Below are positions 56,606-64,000 of a stretch of 64,000 bases of DNA, piece by piece (the stretch's first letter is position 1; each line of letters starts with the position of its first letter). The position numbers and the translations under genes were made by a program. Where the stretch lies: positions 64,785 through 128,784 of the forward strand of contig NZ_JZEF01000002.1 in the NCBI RefSeq assembly GCF_001013475.1. Reading direction: 5' to 3'. The notes under the pieces were generated by a model, which was given only the letters and a program-made list of their open reading frames with translations, had not been told where the DNA came from and made no database searches. This stretch comes from Xanthomonas arboricola pv. juglandis. GTDB lineage: Bacteria; Pseudomonadota; Gammaproteobacteria; Xanthomonadales; Xanthomonadaceae.

Positions 56606-58906
56606 TCAGAACTTCGCATCCAAGGTCAAAAACACCTGCCGCGGCGCGCTGGCATGGAACGCCAGCTGACGGCCATTCGGATCGCTGTTGGCGAACGCGG
56701 TGAGGTTGGATGCATAGCGCTTGTCGGTGAGGTTGGTCACGTTGAGCGAGAGCTTGAGCCCCTGCAGCACGCCGGCCTGGCCGAAGTCGTACCCGGCGCC
56801 CGCATCGAACGAGGTGTAACCGCCAAAGCCCTGGTCGTTGGTGTAGGTGTAGTAGCGCTGGCCGGTGTACTTGCCGCGCAGGTTGATGTTCCAGTTGGCG
56901 TAGTTGAAGGCGATTTCGCTGGCGAACATGCGCTTGGGCGTATCCACCGTGGTCTTGCCGGCGGTCGGAATGATCACCCCGTTCTGCACGTAGTTGTCGT
57001 CGTAGGTCGAACGGTTGATCGAGGCCGAGTTGTACCACTGCAGGTAGCTGGTCGGCTTCCAGATCACGGTCAGTTCGCCGCCGCGGCTGCTCACCGAGCC
57101 CACGTTGAAGAAGCGCGTGGTGCAGGCCGGCGTGGTGCCCTGCTGGATGCTGGCGCAGGGATTGAGCGAGAGCAGGCGGTTGTCGAAGGTCACGTCGTAA
57201 CCCACCAGCGAGGCTTCGAAGCGGTCACGCACGAAGCGGTAACCGGCTTCCACGGTGCGCGACTTCTCCGGCTCCAGTGCGCCGACGCTGGCATCGAAGG
57301 AGGCCTGCGTCACCAGCAACGGACCACCGGCGCCGCCGCCCTGGAACGCGGCGATGTTTTCCGCGTACGAGGCGAACACTTCCTGCCCATCTGCGATGCG
57401 ATAGCCCAGACCGACCTGCGGCAGCACCGACTCGCTGGCCTTGATCGAACCGGTCGCCACCGGCGCTTCCACCGCCAGCCCCGGCGTTTCGCGTGCGGTC
57501 ATTTCGGTGCTCGGGCTCTTGATGCCCAGATCCACGCTCAGGCGCTCGTCGAGGAACTTGAAGTTGCCCTGCACGTAGAACTGCCGCGTGGTGATGATGT
57601 AGTTCTGCGAGAACAGCCGGCGATCGGGATCCTGCAGGAACTTGTCGTCGCTGACCGGCCCGTCGATCCAGTAGAAATTGCGCTCCACATCGTGGTGATT
57701 GCGCTCGTACCACAGCCCGGCTTCGAGATGATGCGGGCCCAGGTTCCAGCCGAGCGAGGCGATGCCGCCGGTGCGGTTGATCCAGTAATTGGTGCTGCGG
57801 ATGGAGATCGGCAATGCCTGCGGCGTGCCCGGGTTGGACGCCTGGCCCGGCGACCACCAATGGCCCTGACCCTTGTTTTCGTGGTGATAGACCTGGGTGT
57901 GCAGGCTGATCGCATCGTTGGGCTGGAAGTCGCCGGCCACATAGAACAGATCGTCGTCGCGCAATGCACGGCTCTGGTAATAGGCATCGTCGATGTTGTC
58001 CACGCCGCCGCTGAAACCGCAGCGTGCCGCATTGCGCGTGGCCGGTGCACAGTACGCTGCGGCCAACGCCCGGTTCCAGTCCGGTGCGTACAGGTTCCAG
58101 TCCCAGCCCAGGCCACGCGCCATGCCGCTCTTGGACAGATACGAATAATCGGCCTGCGAGGTCCGCGAAGTGTCGGCGAACGCGGTCAGCTTGCCGCCAT
58201 CGAACTGGTACACGCCCTTGGCATTGAACTGGCGCGTGGTGGTCGGCGACTCCGGGCGCGCCCACATGTCGGCTTCGGCATTGATGCCGGACAGATACGC
58301 CGAAAACCCGTTGTAGTCGCCGGTGTCCACGCGCAGGAAGGTGCGGCGGTTGGCATCGGAGCCCACCGTCTGCGACAGCTGCCCGCCGAACACGCTGGAC
58401 GGATCGGCCGAGTAGTACTGGATGGTGCCGCCCAGGTTGCTGGTGGACGCGGTGCCCAGTGCGCCGATACCCGAGGCCAGCTCCACGCCGCCGAAGTTTT
58501 CCGCAATCAGGGCGCGGCTGATGTTGAGGCCGTTGTAGTTGCCGTAGGCGTTGTCTCCCAGCGGCAGGCCGTCGAGCGTATAACCCAGGCGCGTGCCGTT
58601 GAAGCCACGCAGGCTGATCGTCTGCGACTCCTCGTTGGCACCGAAGGCATCGTTGGATTGCACATTGACGCCCGGCATGCGGTTGAGCAGCTTCTGGATG
58701 CTGGTGCCCGGCGGCAACACCGGAATGTCCTGCTGGGTGATGCGCTGCACCTGACGCGTTTCGCCCTGGCCGATCACCGAGACCGCGTCGAGTTGCTGCA
58801 CGGTCGTGCCGGTGTCGGCAGTCACCTCGGGATCGGCGGCATGGGCGGCCGGCGACAGCACGAGCGCGGTAAGGACGGCGGCACTTAACAGATGGGTCTT
58901 GGGCAT
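56606..58906 (-). CDS. TonB-dependent receptor, probably for phosphate esters
   Basis: This 766-residue outer-membrane receptor has the signal peptide MPKTHLLSAAVLTALVLSPA ending AAHAAD and no STN domain. The plug begins VQQLDAVSVIGQGETRQVQR and has PGVNVQSNDAFGANEESQTI with SLRGFNGTRLGYTLDGLPLG. The barrel includes WYERNHHDVERNFYWIDGPV and ends PRQVFLTLDAKF. It lies upstream of glpQ on the same strand and is divergent from an acid phosphatase gene; the shared region has pho-box-like repeats. Uptake of organic phosphate, such as glycerophosphodiesters, is inferred from the neighbours and not from the receptor itself. No strong ribosome binding site is seen. Confidence 0.88.
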   Translation of the reverse strand: MPKTHLLSAAVLTALVLSPAAHAADPEVTADTGTTVQQLDAVSVIGQGETRQVQRITQQDIPVLPPGTSIQKLLNRMPGVNVQSNDAFGANEESQTISLRGFNGTRLGYTLDGLPLGDNAYGNYNGLNISRALIAENFGGVELASGIGALGTASTSNLGGTIQYYSADPSSVFGGQLSQTVGSDANRRTFLRVDTGDYNGFSAYLSGINAEADMWARPESPTTTRQFNAKGVYQFDGGKLTAFADTSRTSQADYSYLSKSGMARGLGWDWNLYAPDWNRALAAAYCAPATRNAARCGFSGGVDNIDDAYYQSRALRDDDLFYVAGDFQPNDAISLHTQVYHHENKGQGHWWSPGQASNPGTPQALPISIRSTNYWINRTGGIASLGWNLGPHHLEAGLWYERNHHDVERNFYWIDGPVSDDKFLQDPDRRLFSQNYIITTRQFYVQGNFKFLDERLSVDLGIKSPSTEMTARETPGLAVEAPVATGSIKASESVLPQVGLGYRIADGQEVFASYAENIAAFQGGGAGGPLLVTQASFDASVGALEPEKSRTVEAGYRFVRDRFEASLVGYDVTFDNRLLSLNPCASIQQGTTPACTTRFFNVGSVSSRGGELTVIWKPTSYLQWYNSASINRSTYDDNYVQNGVIIPTAGKTTVDTPKRMFASEIAFNYANWNINLRGKYTGQRYYTYTNDQGFGGYTSFDAGAGYDFGQAGVLQGLKLSLNVTNLTDKRYASNLTAFANSDPNGRQLAFHASAPRQVFLTLDAKF

Positions 58907-58968
58907 GAGCGGCAGGGGGGACGAGTCAAAAGATGACGGCAAGCGTGCGACAGCTGTCTTGCGTCGAT

Positions 58969-58997
58969 GCGACCGGGACATGACAGTGCTGCGACAG
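58969..58997 (-). promoter_or_regulatory. Candidate PhoB binding site (pho box) for the receptor and glpQ
   Basis: Three 7-base units spaced by exactly 11 bases (GCGACCG 58969, ATGACAG 58980, GCGACAG 58991) read on the minus strand as CTGTCGC-N4-CTGTCAT-N4-CGGTCGC, close to the PhoB consensus CTGTCAT-N4-CTGTCAT. A further GCGACAG lies at 58947, two more helical steps (22 bases) before 58969. The site is about 60 bases before the receptor start and oriented toward it. Confidence 0.55.
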
Positions 58998-59041
58998 CGG
59001 CTGCGCATTCCGCGCCGCAGCTGCGTTGCGCTGGCATGCAG

Positions 59042-59059
59042 ATGTCATCTGCGCGTCGT
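59042..59059 (+). promoter_or_regulatory. Weaker pho-box-like site facing the acid phosphatase gene
   Basis: ATGTCAT (59042-59048) and GCGTCGT (59053-59059) are 11 bases apart in plus orientation and about 43 bases before the phosphatase ATG. Only the GTC core is kept in the second unit. Confidence 0.35.
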
Positions 59060-59101
59060 AATCTGCGCACTCATCCATCTGTGTTGTCCGAGGGTTGCTC
59101 C

Positions 59102-59962
59102 ATGTCCGATCGCATTGCTCGCGCTTGTTCCCGGACGCTGACCAGCGTCGCCATCGCGGTGTTGGCAGTGGGATGCGGCAGTGCGAGCGCGCGCGACAAG
59201 GTGACCACGGCAGGCTCGGTGATCGCCACCGATGCACATGGCTACCTGGAAAAAGCACAGGTGCCCGACAGCCTGCGCCTGGTACCGCCACCGCCACAGG
59301 ACGGCAGCGCCGCGCTCGCCAACGATCAGGCCATCGCCACATCCATGCTCGCCCTGCGCGGCACACCGCGCTGGGACCTGGCCACACAGGATGCTGCGCT
59401 GAGTTTCCCGGCGGCCGCCAATCACTTCAGTTGCGCGCTCGGCATCCAGATCGACCAGGCGCACACCCCGCACCTGCTGCGCCTGCTCGAACGCAGCATG
59501 CGCGACGCCAGCACCAGCACCAGCGCAGCCAAGGCCCGTTACCAGCGGCCACGCCCGTTCATGCGCAACGACCAGCCGATGTGCACGCCCGACGACGACG
59601 CGGCGCTGCGCAAGAACGGCTCCTACCCCTCCGGCCACACCGCGATCGGCTGGAGCTGGGGCCTGATCCTGGCCGAGCTGGCACCCGCCCAGCGCGACGC
59701 CCTGCTCGCCCGCGGCCGCGCCTTCGGCGACAGCCGCCTGGTCTGCAACGTGCACTGGCAGAGTGACGTCCTGCAGGGCCGCATCATGGGCGCCGCCACC
59801 GTCGCCGCCCTGCACGACAACCCCGAGTTCCAAAAGGATCTAGCCGCTGCGCGCCGCGAGATCGACAAGGCACGTGCGAAGCGACCTGCCACCGCCGCTG
59901 CATCGCCAGCATGCGATGCCGAGAACGCGGCGTTGCAGACGGTGTTGCCGGGTGTGATGTAG
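59102..59962 (+). CDS. Class A non-specific acid phosphatase (PAP2 fold)
   Basis: This 286-residue secreted phosphatase of the PhoN/PhoC kind frees phosphate from organic esters in the periplasm. The signal peptide is TLTSVAIAVLAVGCGSASAR. The full PAP2 signature is present: K144-x6-R151-P152 in KARYQRPRPF, PSGH at 176-179 in GSYPSGHTAIGWSWG (with the signature Ser and catalytic His), and S211-R-x5-H218-x3-D222 in SRLVCNVHWQSDV. The ATG at 59102 was taken for its good signal peptide; earlier in-frame codons lack one. It lies divergent to the receptor/glpQ pair, so control by phosphate supply is likely. Confidence 0.93.
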   Translation: MSDRIARACSRTLTSVAIAVLAVGCGSASARDKVTTAGSVIATDAHGYLEKAQVPDSLRLVPPPPQDGSAALANDQAIATSMLALRGTPRWDLATQDAALSFPAAANHFSCALGIQIDQAHTPHLLRLLERSMRDASTSTSAAKARYQRPRPFMRNDQPMCTPDDDAALRKNGSYPSGHTAIGWSWGLILAELAPAQRDALLARGRAFGDSRLVCNVHWQSDVLQGRIMGAATVAALHDNPEFQKDLAAARREIDKARAKRPATAAASPACDAENAALQTVLPGVM

Positions 59963-60454
59963 CAGCAGGATGACTCCGCCTGCGGGCTGTTGCTGACCTC
60001 GCGCAGTACAGAGAGTGTCGGACGTGCACCCGTGTATCCAGCGTGGCGCTGGCACGTTCACGGCAATCGTCGTCTCACTGCCGCCCGCACTGTAAAGACC
60101 CTTTCGCAATTTAGCTGCGCCTAGCTGATCGGTGAGCTCATGACTATTGGGAGAGCGAGTACCTGTCGCCTGTACAGGACCCCGGACGCGGACGACATCC
60201 GTATTCAACCGGACCAGCAGCCATTACACGAAACGGATCAGCAAGTCCTGGTCCGTAAGCCCTGTTTCACGAAAAAGTTCCCAAAAAATGACACGGCCGT
60301 AAATCTTGGGTTAATCTTCAGACACCCTTCAGGAAAGTGACGAGCTGGGCTGGTCGGCTCCCTTCGAAGAGGCTCCCCCCCCTCAACTGCGGCAATGCAG
60401 TTGGGTTCTACGGTTTGCAGTCGTTGTGACGGTACTTCATCAGGAGAGAGAGGA
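59963..60454. other. Non-coding region upstream of the Oar-type receptor gene
   Basis: About 490 bases without a gene. The last 160 bases are less GC-rich (GTTCCCAAAAAATGACACGG, GTAAATCTTGGGTTAATCTT) and likely hold the promoter of the receptor gene. The purine-rich AGGAGAGAGAGGA before 60455 is its ribosome binding site. No hairpin terminator for the phosphatase stands out. Confidence 0.5.
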
Positions 60455-63400
60455 ATGACACGTCCAGGGGTTCGTAGGTCTTTGTCGAAGAACATCACAC
60501 GCAGCGCGTTGAGCATTGCGCTGAGCATGTGCGTTGCCGGTGGTGTGCAAGCACAGAGCGCGGTTGGCTCCATCTTCGGTAGCGTGGAGCCTGGCAGCAC
60601 CATTGCCATCCAAAGCCCCCAGACGGGTGTAAGCCGCTCGGCCACCGCTGCTGCCGATGGCCGATTCACCTTCAGTCAGCTGCCTCCGGGCAGATATGTG
60701 ATCACCGCAGACGGGGTCACCCGCGAGGTCGAGGTCAAGGTCGGTAGCGGCTCGCAGGTGCTGTTCGGGAAGCAAACCACCGAGTTGGACAGGATCAATG
60801 TGGTGGGTACACGCGCGCTCAATCCCATCGACGTGTCCTCGGTGGAATCCACCACGGTATTCACGGCCGAACAGATGATCTCGCTGCCTGTGGCCAGCGA
60901 CGTTTCCTCGGTTGCCTTGCTGGCTCCTGGTGCCACCAGAGGCGATGGCGGCCTGGGCGACAACGGTCTCGGCAACGGCAATCTTGCTTCGTTCGGTGGC
61001 TCCTCAGTGGCCGAAAATGGCTATTACATCAACGGCTTCGACGTCACCAACATGCGTACGTTCCTGTCGTTCGCCAATGTGCCGTTCCAGGGGATCGCGC
61101 AGCTGCAGGTGAAGACCGGTGGTTATGGGGCCGAGTACGGTCGCTCGCTGGGCGGCATTGTAAGCATCGTGACCAAGTCCGGCTCCAATGACTGGCATTA
61201 CGGTGGCAGCGTCGAGTGGGCTCCGGATTGGGGGGCTGCCAAGGGCAAGAACGTGCGTGACCGTGATCCGGATGCTGCGGATCCGCTCTACCAATATCGC
61301 AGCGACAACCAGTTCGACAGCACCATCTATTCGGCGTATGCGAGTGGTCCGATCATCAAGGACAGATTGTTCTTCTTCGCCATGGCCGAGGGCCGCAACG
61401 AAACGATCGATATTTTCAGATCGGTCAACAGCGAACGTCGGCGCGACACCACGCCGCAAGGTCTGGTCAAACTCGACTGGTACATCAACGACAGCAACCT
61501 GGTGGAGTTCACCGGCATCTACAACCAGGCCAAAACCAAGTACAGCACCTACGAATACAACCCGGACGCCAACGGCGAGAGCCGTTACAACGTCGGTCGA
61601 CACGAAGCACCGATCGAACAGTACGAGATGGAAAACGGCGGCAAGGTCGGCATCCTCAAATACACCGGCTATTTCACTGATAACTTCACCTTGTCGGCGC
61701 AATACGGCTATCTGAGCAACCTCATTGACTCACGCCTGCCGACCGATCCGGCCGGCAGTGAGTGTCCGTGGGCCTACAGCTTCGGCCTGACTACCAGCGT
61801 GGTCGATCGCTACATCGGCTGTAACCCTGGCACGATCTCAACGGTTGCCGATCGCAATGCTGAGCCGGACGAGGACATCCGCAAGGCATTTCGCGTTGAT
61901 GGCGAGTGGGTGTTGGGCGACCACCGCGTGCGCTTTGGTGTGGACCAGGAAAAGTACGAGTCCAGTCATCGCGGTCAGACCTACGCCGGCGGAATCAACT
62001 GGGCGTATTACACGGTTCCTGGCAATGCCGTGGCCACTGGCGCTTTTGCTGGCCAGCCGGGGCGGACAGTGAATGGTCAATTGGTACCACGTGGTGCGCT
62101 TTACGCGCGCTCCCGTGTCTATCAGACCAGCAGCTCCACCTATGAAAACATCAACAGCGCCTTCTATGTCGAAGACAATTGGCGAGTGACGGAAAACTTC
62201 CTCGCCGTGCTTGGTCTGCGCGGGGAGAAGTTCGAGAACAAGAACGGCGACGGTATCGCCTGGGTAGAATCGGATTACAAACTCGCGCCACGGCTTGGTT
62301 TCTCGTGGGACGTGCTCGGCGATGCCAGCTTGAAGCTGTTCGGAACCGCCGGTCGGTACTACATTCCTGTCGCCACGAACTCAAGCATCCGTGCAACGGG
62401 TGCCGAATCCACGGTCTCCAACTGGTACTTCGTCAACGGCTGGAGTGAAGCAGACGGCACACCGGTCGGCCAGGGCGCCCAGATCGGTGCGACTCAGACC
62501 AACGGCTCGCTGGTTGCGCCAAACCCGGCTTCGGTTGCATCCACCAATCTTTCGCCCATGTATCAGGACGAGGTGATTCTGGGTGGGCAACTGCAGCTGA
62601 CGGAAAACTGGATGGCGGGCGCACGTATGATCCGCCGCGAAGTGAAATCGGGCATGGACGATACCTGCACGACCAACCCGTGGATCGATTGGGCCGCAGA
62701 CAATGGCTTTACCGACTTTGATCCGAGTTCGGTCCCGAGCTGCTACTTCCTGAATCCGGGTAGCGACGTCACCATCAATGTCGACTTGAACGGCGATGGT
62801 GAAGTGGAACTGGCAACCCTGCCAGCCTCGTATCTCGGCCTTCCCGAGTACCGGCGCATTCACACCGCACTGGAGTTCTTCTGGGAGCGCACCGGGGAAA
62901 AATTCAATTTCCAGGGCTCCTATACATTTGCCAGAACGCGCGGCAATGTGGAGGGCTACGTCAATTCCACATTGGAGCAGGAAGATCCGGGCCTAACGCA
63001 GGACTTCGACCACCGTCTGTTCACCGACGGCACCTACGGGCCGACACCCAACGATCGCCAGCACACACTCAAGCTGTTCGGCGCTTACGCGCTCACACCG
63101 GAATGGCAGCTCGGCGGCAACCTGATTCTGCAGTCCGGCCGTCCGGTCAATTGCCAAGGTTATATCCCGCTGGACGACATCCCGCAGCCCGACCAAGGCA
63201 CGCTGACCAACTACAGTGGTTCAAGTTTCTATTGCTTGGATGCTGAAGGCACGCGTGTGCTGCGTCAGCGTGGTGATGAGGGGCGGACACCCTGGACCTG
63301 GACGTTCGACCTAGCTGCGGTGTACATGCCGAACTGGGCTGATAACAAGCTGCGTATCAAGCTGGATGTCTTCAACCTGTTCAACAATGACCGCGTCACC

Positions 63401-63514
63401 GAGTACAACGAGTTCAGTGAAGCGTCTCGCGATGTGATCAGCCCGAACTATTTGAACGATCAGAACTATCAGACGCCTCGTTCGTTCCGGTTGACCGCTC
63501 GCTACGACTTCTAA
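60455..63514 (+). CDS. Oar-type TonB-dependent receptor
   Basis: This 1019-residue outer-membrane protein of the Oar/OmpA-related group has the signal peptide SALSIALSMCVAGGVQAQSA. An N-terminal carboxypeptidase-regulatory-like beta-sandwich (IFGSVEPGSTIAIQSPQTGV to FTFSQLPPGRYVITADGV) follows. The plug starts TTELDRINVVGTRALNPIDV and has YGAEYGRSLGGIVSIVTKSG. A long barrel ends NDQNYQTPRSFRLTARYDF, with a terminal Phe. Oar proteins take part in uptake or export of proteins and peptides in other bacteria; the role here is unknown. The ATG at 60455 follows AGGAGAGAGAGGA; the frame is open from 60395. It is a single unit with a terminator just after. Confidence 0.93.
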   Translation: MTRPGVRRSLSKNITRSALSIALSMCVAGGVQAQSAVGSIFGSVEPGSTIAIQSPQTGVSRSATAAADGRFTFSQLPPGRYVITADGVTREVEVKVGSGSQVLFGKQTTELDRINVVGTRALNPIDVSSVESTTVFTAEQMISLPVASDVSSVALLAPGATRGDGGLGDNGLGNGNLASFGGSSVAENGYYINGFDVTNMRTFLSFANVPFQGIAQLQVKTGGYGAEYGRSLGGIVSIVTKSGSNDWHYGGSVEWAPDWGAAKGKNVRDRDPDAADPLYQYRSDNQFDSTIYSAYASGPIIKDRLFFFAMAEGRNETIDIFRSVNSERRRDTTPQGLVKLDWYINDSNLVEFTGIYNQAKTKYSTYEYNPDANGESRYNVGRHEAPIEQYEMENGGKVGILKYTGYFTDNFTLSAQYGYLSNLIDSRLPTDPAGSECPWAYSFGLTTSVVDRYIGCNPGTISTVADRNAEPDEDIRKAFRVDGEWVLGDHRVRFGVDQEKYESSHRGQTYAGGINWAYYTVPGNAVATGAFAGQPGRTVNGQLVPRGALYARSRVYQTSSSTYENINSAFYVEDNWRVTENFLAVLGLRGEKFENKNGDGIAWVESDYKLAPRLGFSWDVLGDASLKLFGTAGRYYIPVATNSSIRATGAESTVSNWYFVNGWSEADGTPVGQGAQIGATQTNGSLVAPNPASVASTNLSPMYQDEVILGGQLQLTENWMAGARMIRREVKSGMDDTCTTNPWIDWAADNGFTDFDPSSVPSCYFLNPGSDVTINVDLNGDGEVELATLPASYLGLPEYRRIHTALEFFWERTGEKFNFQGSYTFARTRGNVEGYVNSTLEQEDPGLTQDFDHRLFTDGTYGPTPNDRQHTLKLFGAYALTPEWQLGGNLILQSGRPVNCQGYIPLDDIPQPDQGTLTNYSGSSFYCLDAEGTRVLRQRGDEGRTPWTWTFDLAAVYMPNWADNKLRIKLDVFNLFNNDRVTEYNEFSEASRDVISPNYLNDQNYQTPRSFRLTARYDF

Positions 63515-63543
63515 CTCGCAGTATCCGTGCCTTACATGCGATG

Positions 63544-63570
63544 TCCGGCCTCGTGAGAGGCCGGATTTTT
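63544..63570 (+). terminator. Rho-independent terminator of the Oar-type receptor gene
   Basis: The perfect stem TCCGGCCTC-GTGA-GAGGCCGGA (63544-63565) is followed by TTTTT. It lies 30 bases after the stop. Confidence 0.9.
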
Positions 63571-63616
63571 ATTTGACGAATGCTGCATTCATCGCTGCAC
63601 GTGGTGCCGCGCCGCA

Positions 63617-64000
63617 TCACTTGCCGATACAAAAACTCGAAAAGATCTTGCCCAGCAATTCGTCGGCGCTCAGCTTGCCGGTGATCTCGCCGAGTGCTTC
63701 CTGTGCCAGGCGTAATTCTTCGGCGGCCAGTTCGAGTTGTTCGAAGCCCAGCTCCAGATCCGCTGCGTCTGCATGCTGTTCGGCGCGGCGCAATGCCTCG
63801 ACATGCCGCGTGCGTGCGGAGAATTCGCCTTCCACGCTGTCCGCTCCATCGCCCAGCGCGAGCTCGCGCAACCGGACGTGCAACTGCTCCAGTCCCTGCC
63901 CGGTCACCGCCGAGACCGCGACCGCGTCGCGATCGAGCGCTGCGGGGCCGGCCAGCAGATCGCATTTGTTGTGGATCCACAGCTGAAACGGCACCGCATC
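63617..64000 (-). CDS. mnmE: tRNA modification GTPase MnmE, C-terminal part (cut by window edge)
   Basis: These are the last 127 residues of MnmE, which with MnmG modifies U34 of certain tRNAs. The G4 motif is WIHNKCDLL (NKCD) and the G5 region is [20 protein letters not shown]. The C-terminal helical domain ([57 protein letters not shown]) ends in the essential C-I-G-K motif, whose Cys is needed for activity. The N-terminal part lies outside the window. Confidence 0.96.
   Translation of the reverse strand, partial: DAVPFQLWIHNKCDLLAGPAALDRDAVAVSAVTGQGLEQLHVRLRELALGDGADSVEGEFSARTRHVEALRRAEQHADAADLELGFEQLELAAEELRLAQEALGEITGKLSADELLGKIFSSFCIGK

Noticed and set aside
60395..60454. Earlier start for the Oar-type receptor
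   Set aside because: The added residues are Cys/Ser-rich and spoil the signal peptide; AGGAGAGAGAGGA points to the ATG at 60455.

Overview
The window looks like a stretch of a Xanthomonas-type gammaproteobacterial chromosome. It is very GC-rich throughout. It has a recBCD cluster, three intact and one broken TonB-dependent receptor (TBDR), a GH92 alpha-mannosidase, a complete mla operon ending in the VacJ lipoprotein, and several families of short dispersed palindromic repeats. No rRNA, tRNA or CRISPR array was found. All functional calls come from reading the sequence, and no database search was run.

Layout. 0-2 kb: the 3' end of an IS3-family transposase, a small lipoprotein, a tiny basic protein and a HigB/HigA toxin-antitoxin pair. 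2-12 kb: recC, recB and recD on the minus strand; recB and recD carry repeat elements that are translated in frame. 12.4-17.8 kb: a giant autotransporter adhesin (Calx-beta plus putative-Ig repeats). Divergent from it are three tandem phage-tail-collar genes, a GNAT acetyltransferase and a small convergent gene (18.0-20.6 kb). 20.8-25 kb: mlaF-E-D-C-B-A, the retrograde phospholipid transport operon, closed by a strong terminator. 25-31 kb: LprI-like protein, glutathione peroxidase, cysteine-rich lipoprotein, RmuC, a small membrane protein and an amino-acid permease. 31-34.4 kb: GH92 mannosidase next to a TBDR remnant that has lost nearly its whole barrel. 34.8-37.1 kb: DUF2628 protein and a GAF-PAS-PAS-GGDEF diguanylate cyclase.

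37.2-41.1 kb: an MFS carrier, glycerate kinase and CdaR-type regulator, which together form a plausible glycerate/aldarate module. 41.6-43.4 kb: M19 dipeptidase and a small secreted protein. 43.5-50.1 kb: a FecI-type sigma factor, FecR anti-sigma factor, STN-containing TBDR and a translationally coupled Ntn-hydrolase acylase, forming a cell-surface signalling operon. 50.1-51.1 kb is mostly decayed. 51.3-55.2 kb: 2-TM protein, RlmI-like methyltransferase, and a TerC/Alx protein behind a recognisable yybP-ykoY manganese riboswitch, then a rhomboid protease. 55.3-60 kb: a phosphate-scavenging group (TBDR, glycerophosphodiesterase, class A acid phosphatase) whose divergent promoter region contains pho-box-like repeats. 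60.4-64 kb: an Oar-type TBDR and the C-terminal end of mnmE.

The items most worth a second look are the adhesin/triple-collar/GNAT locus, the sigma-FecR-TBDR-acylase operon, the in-frame repeat insertions in recB and recD, the deleted TBDR beside the mannosidase, and the pho-box and manganese-riboswitch controls.
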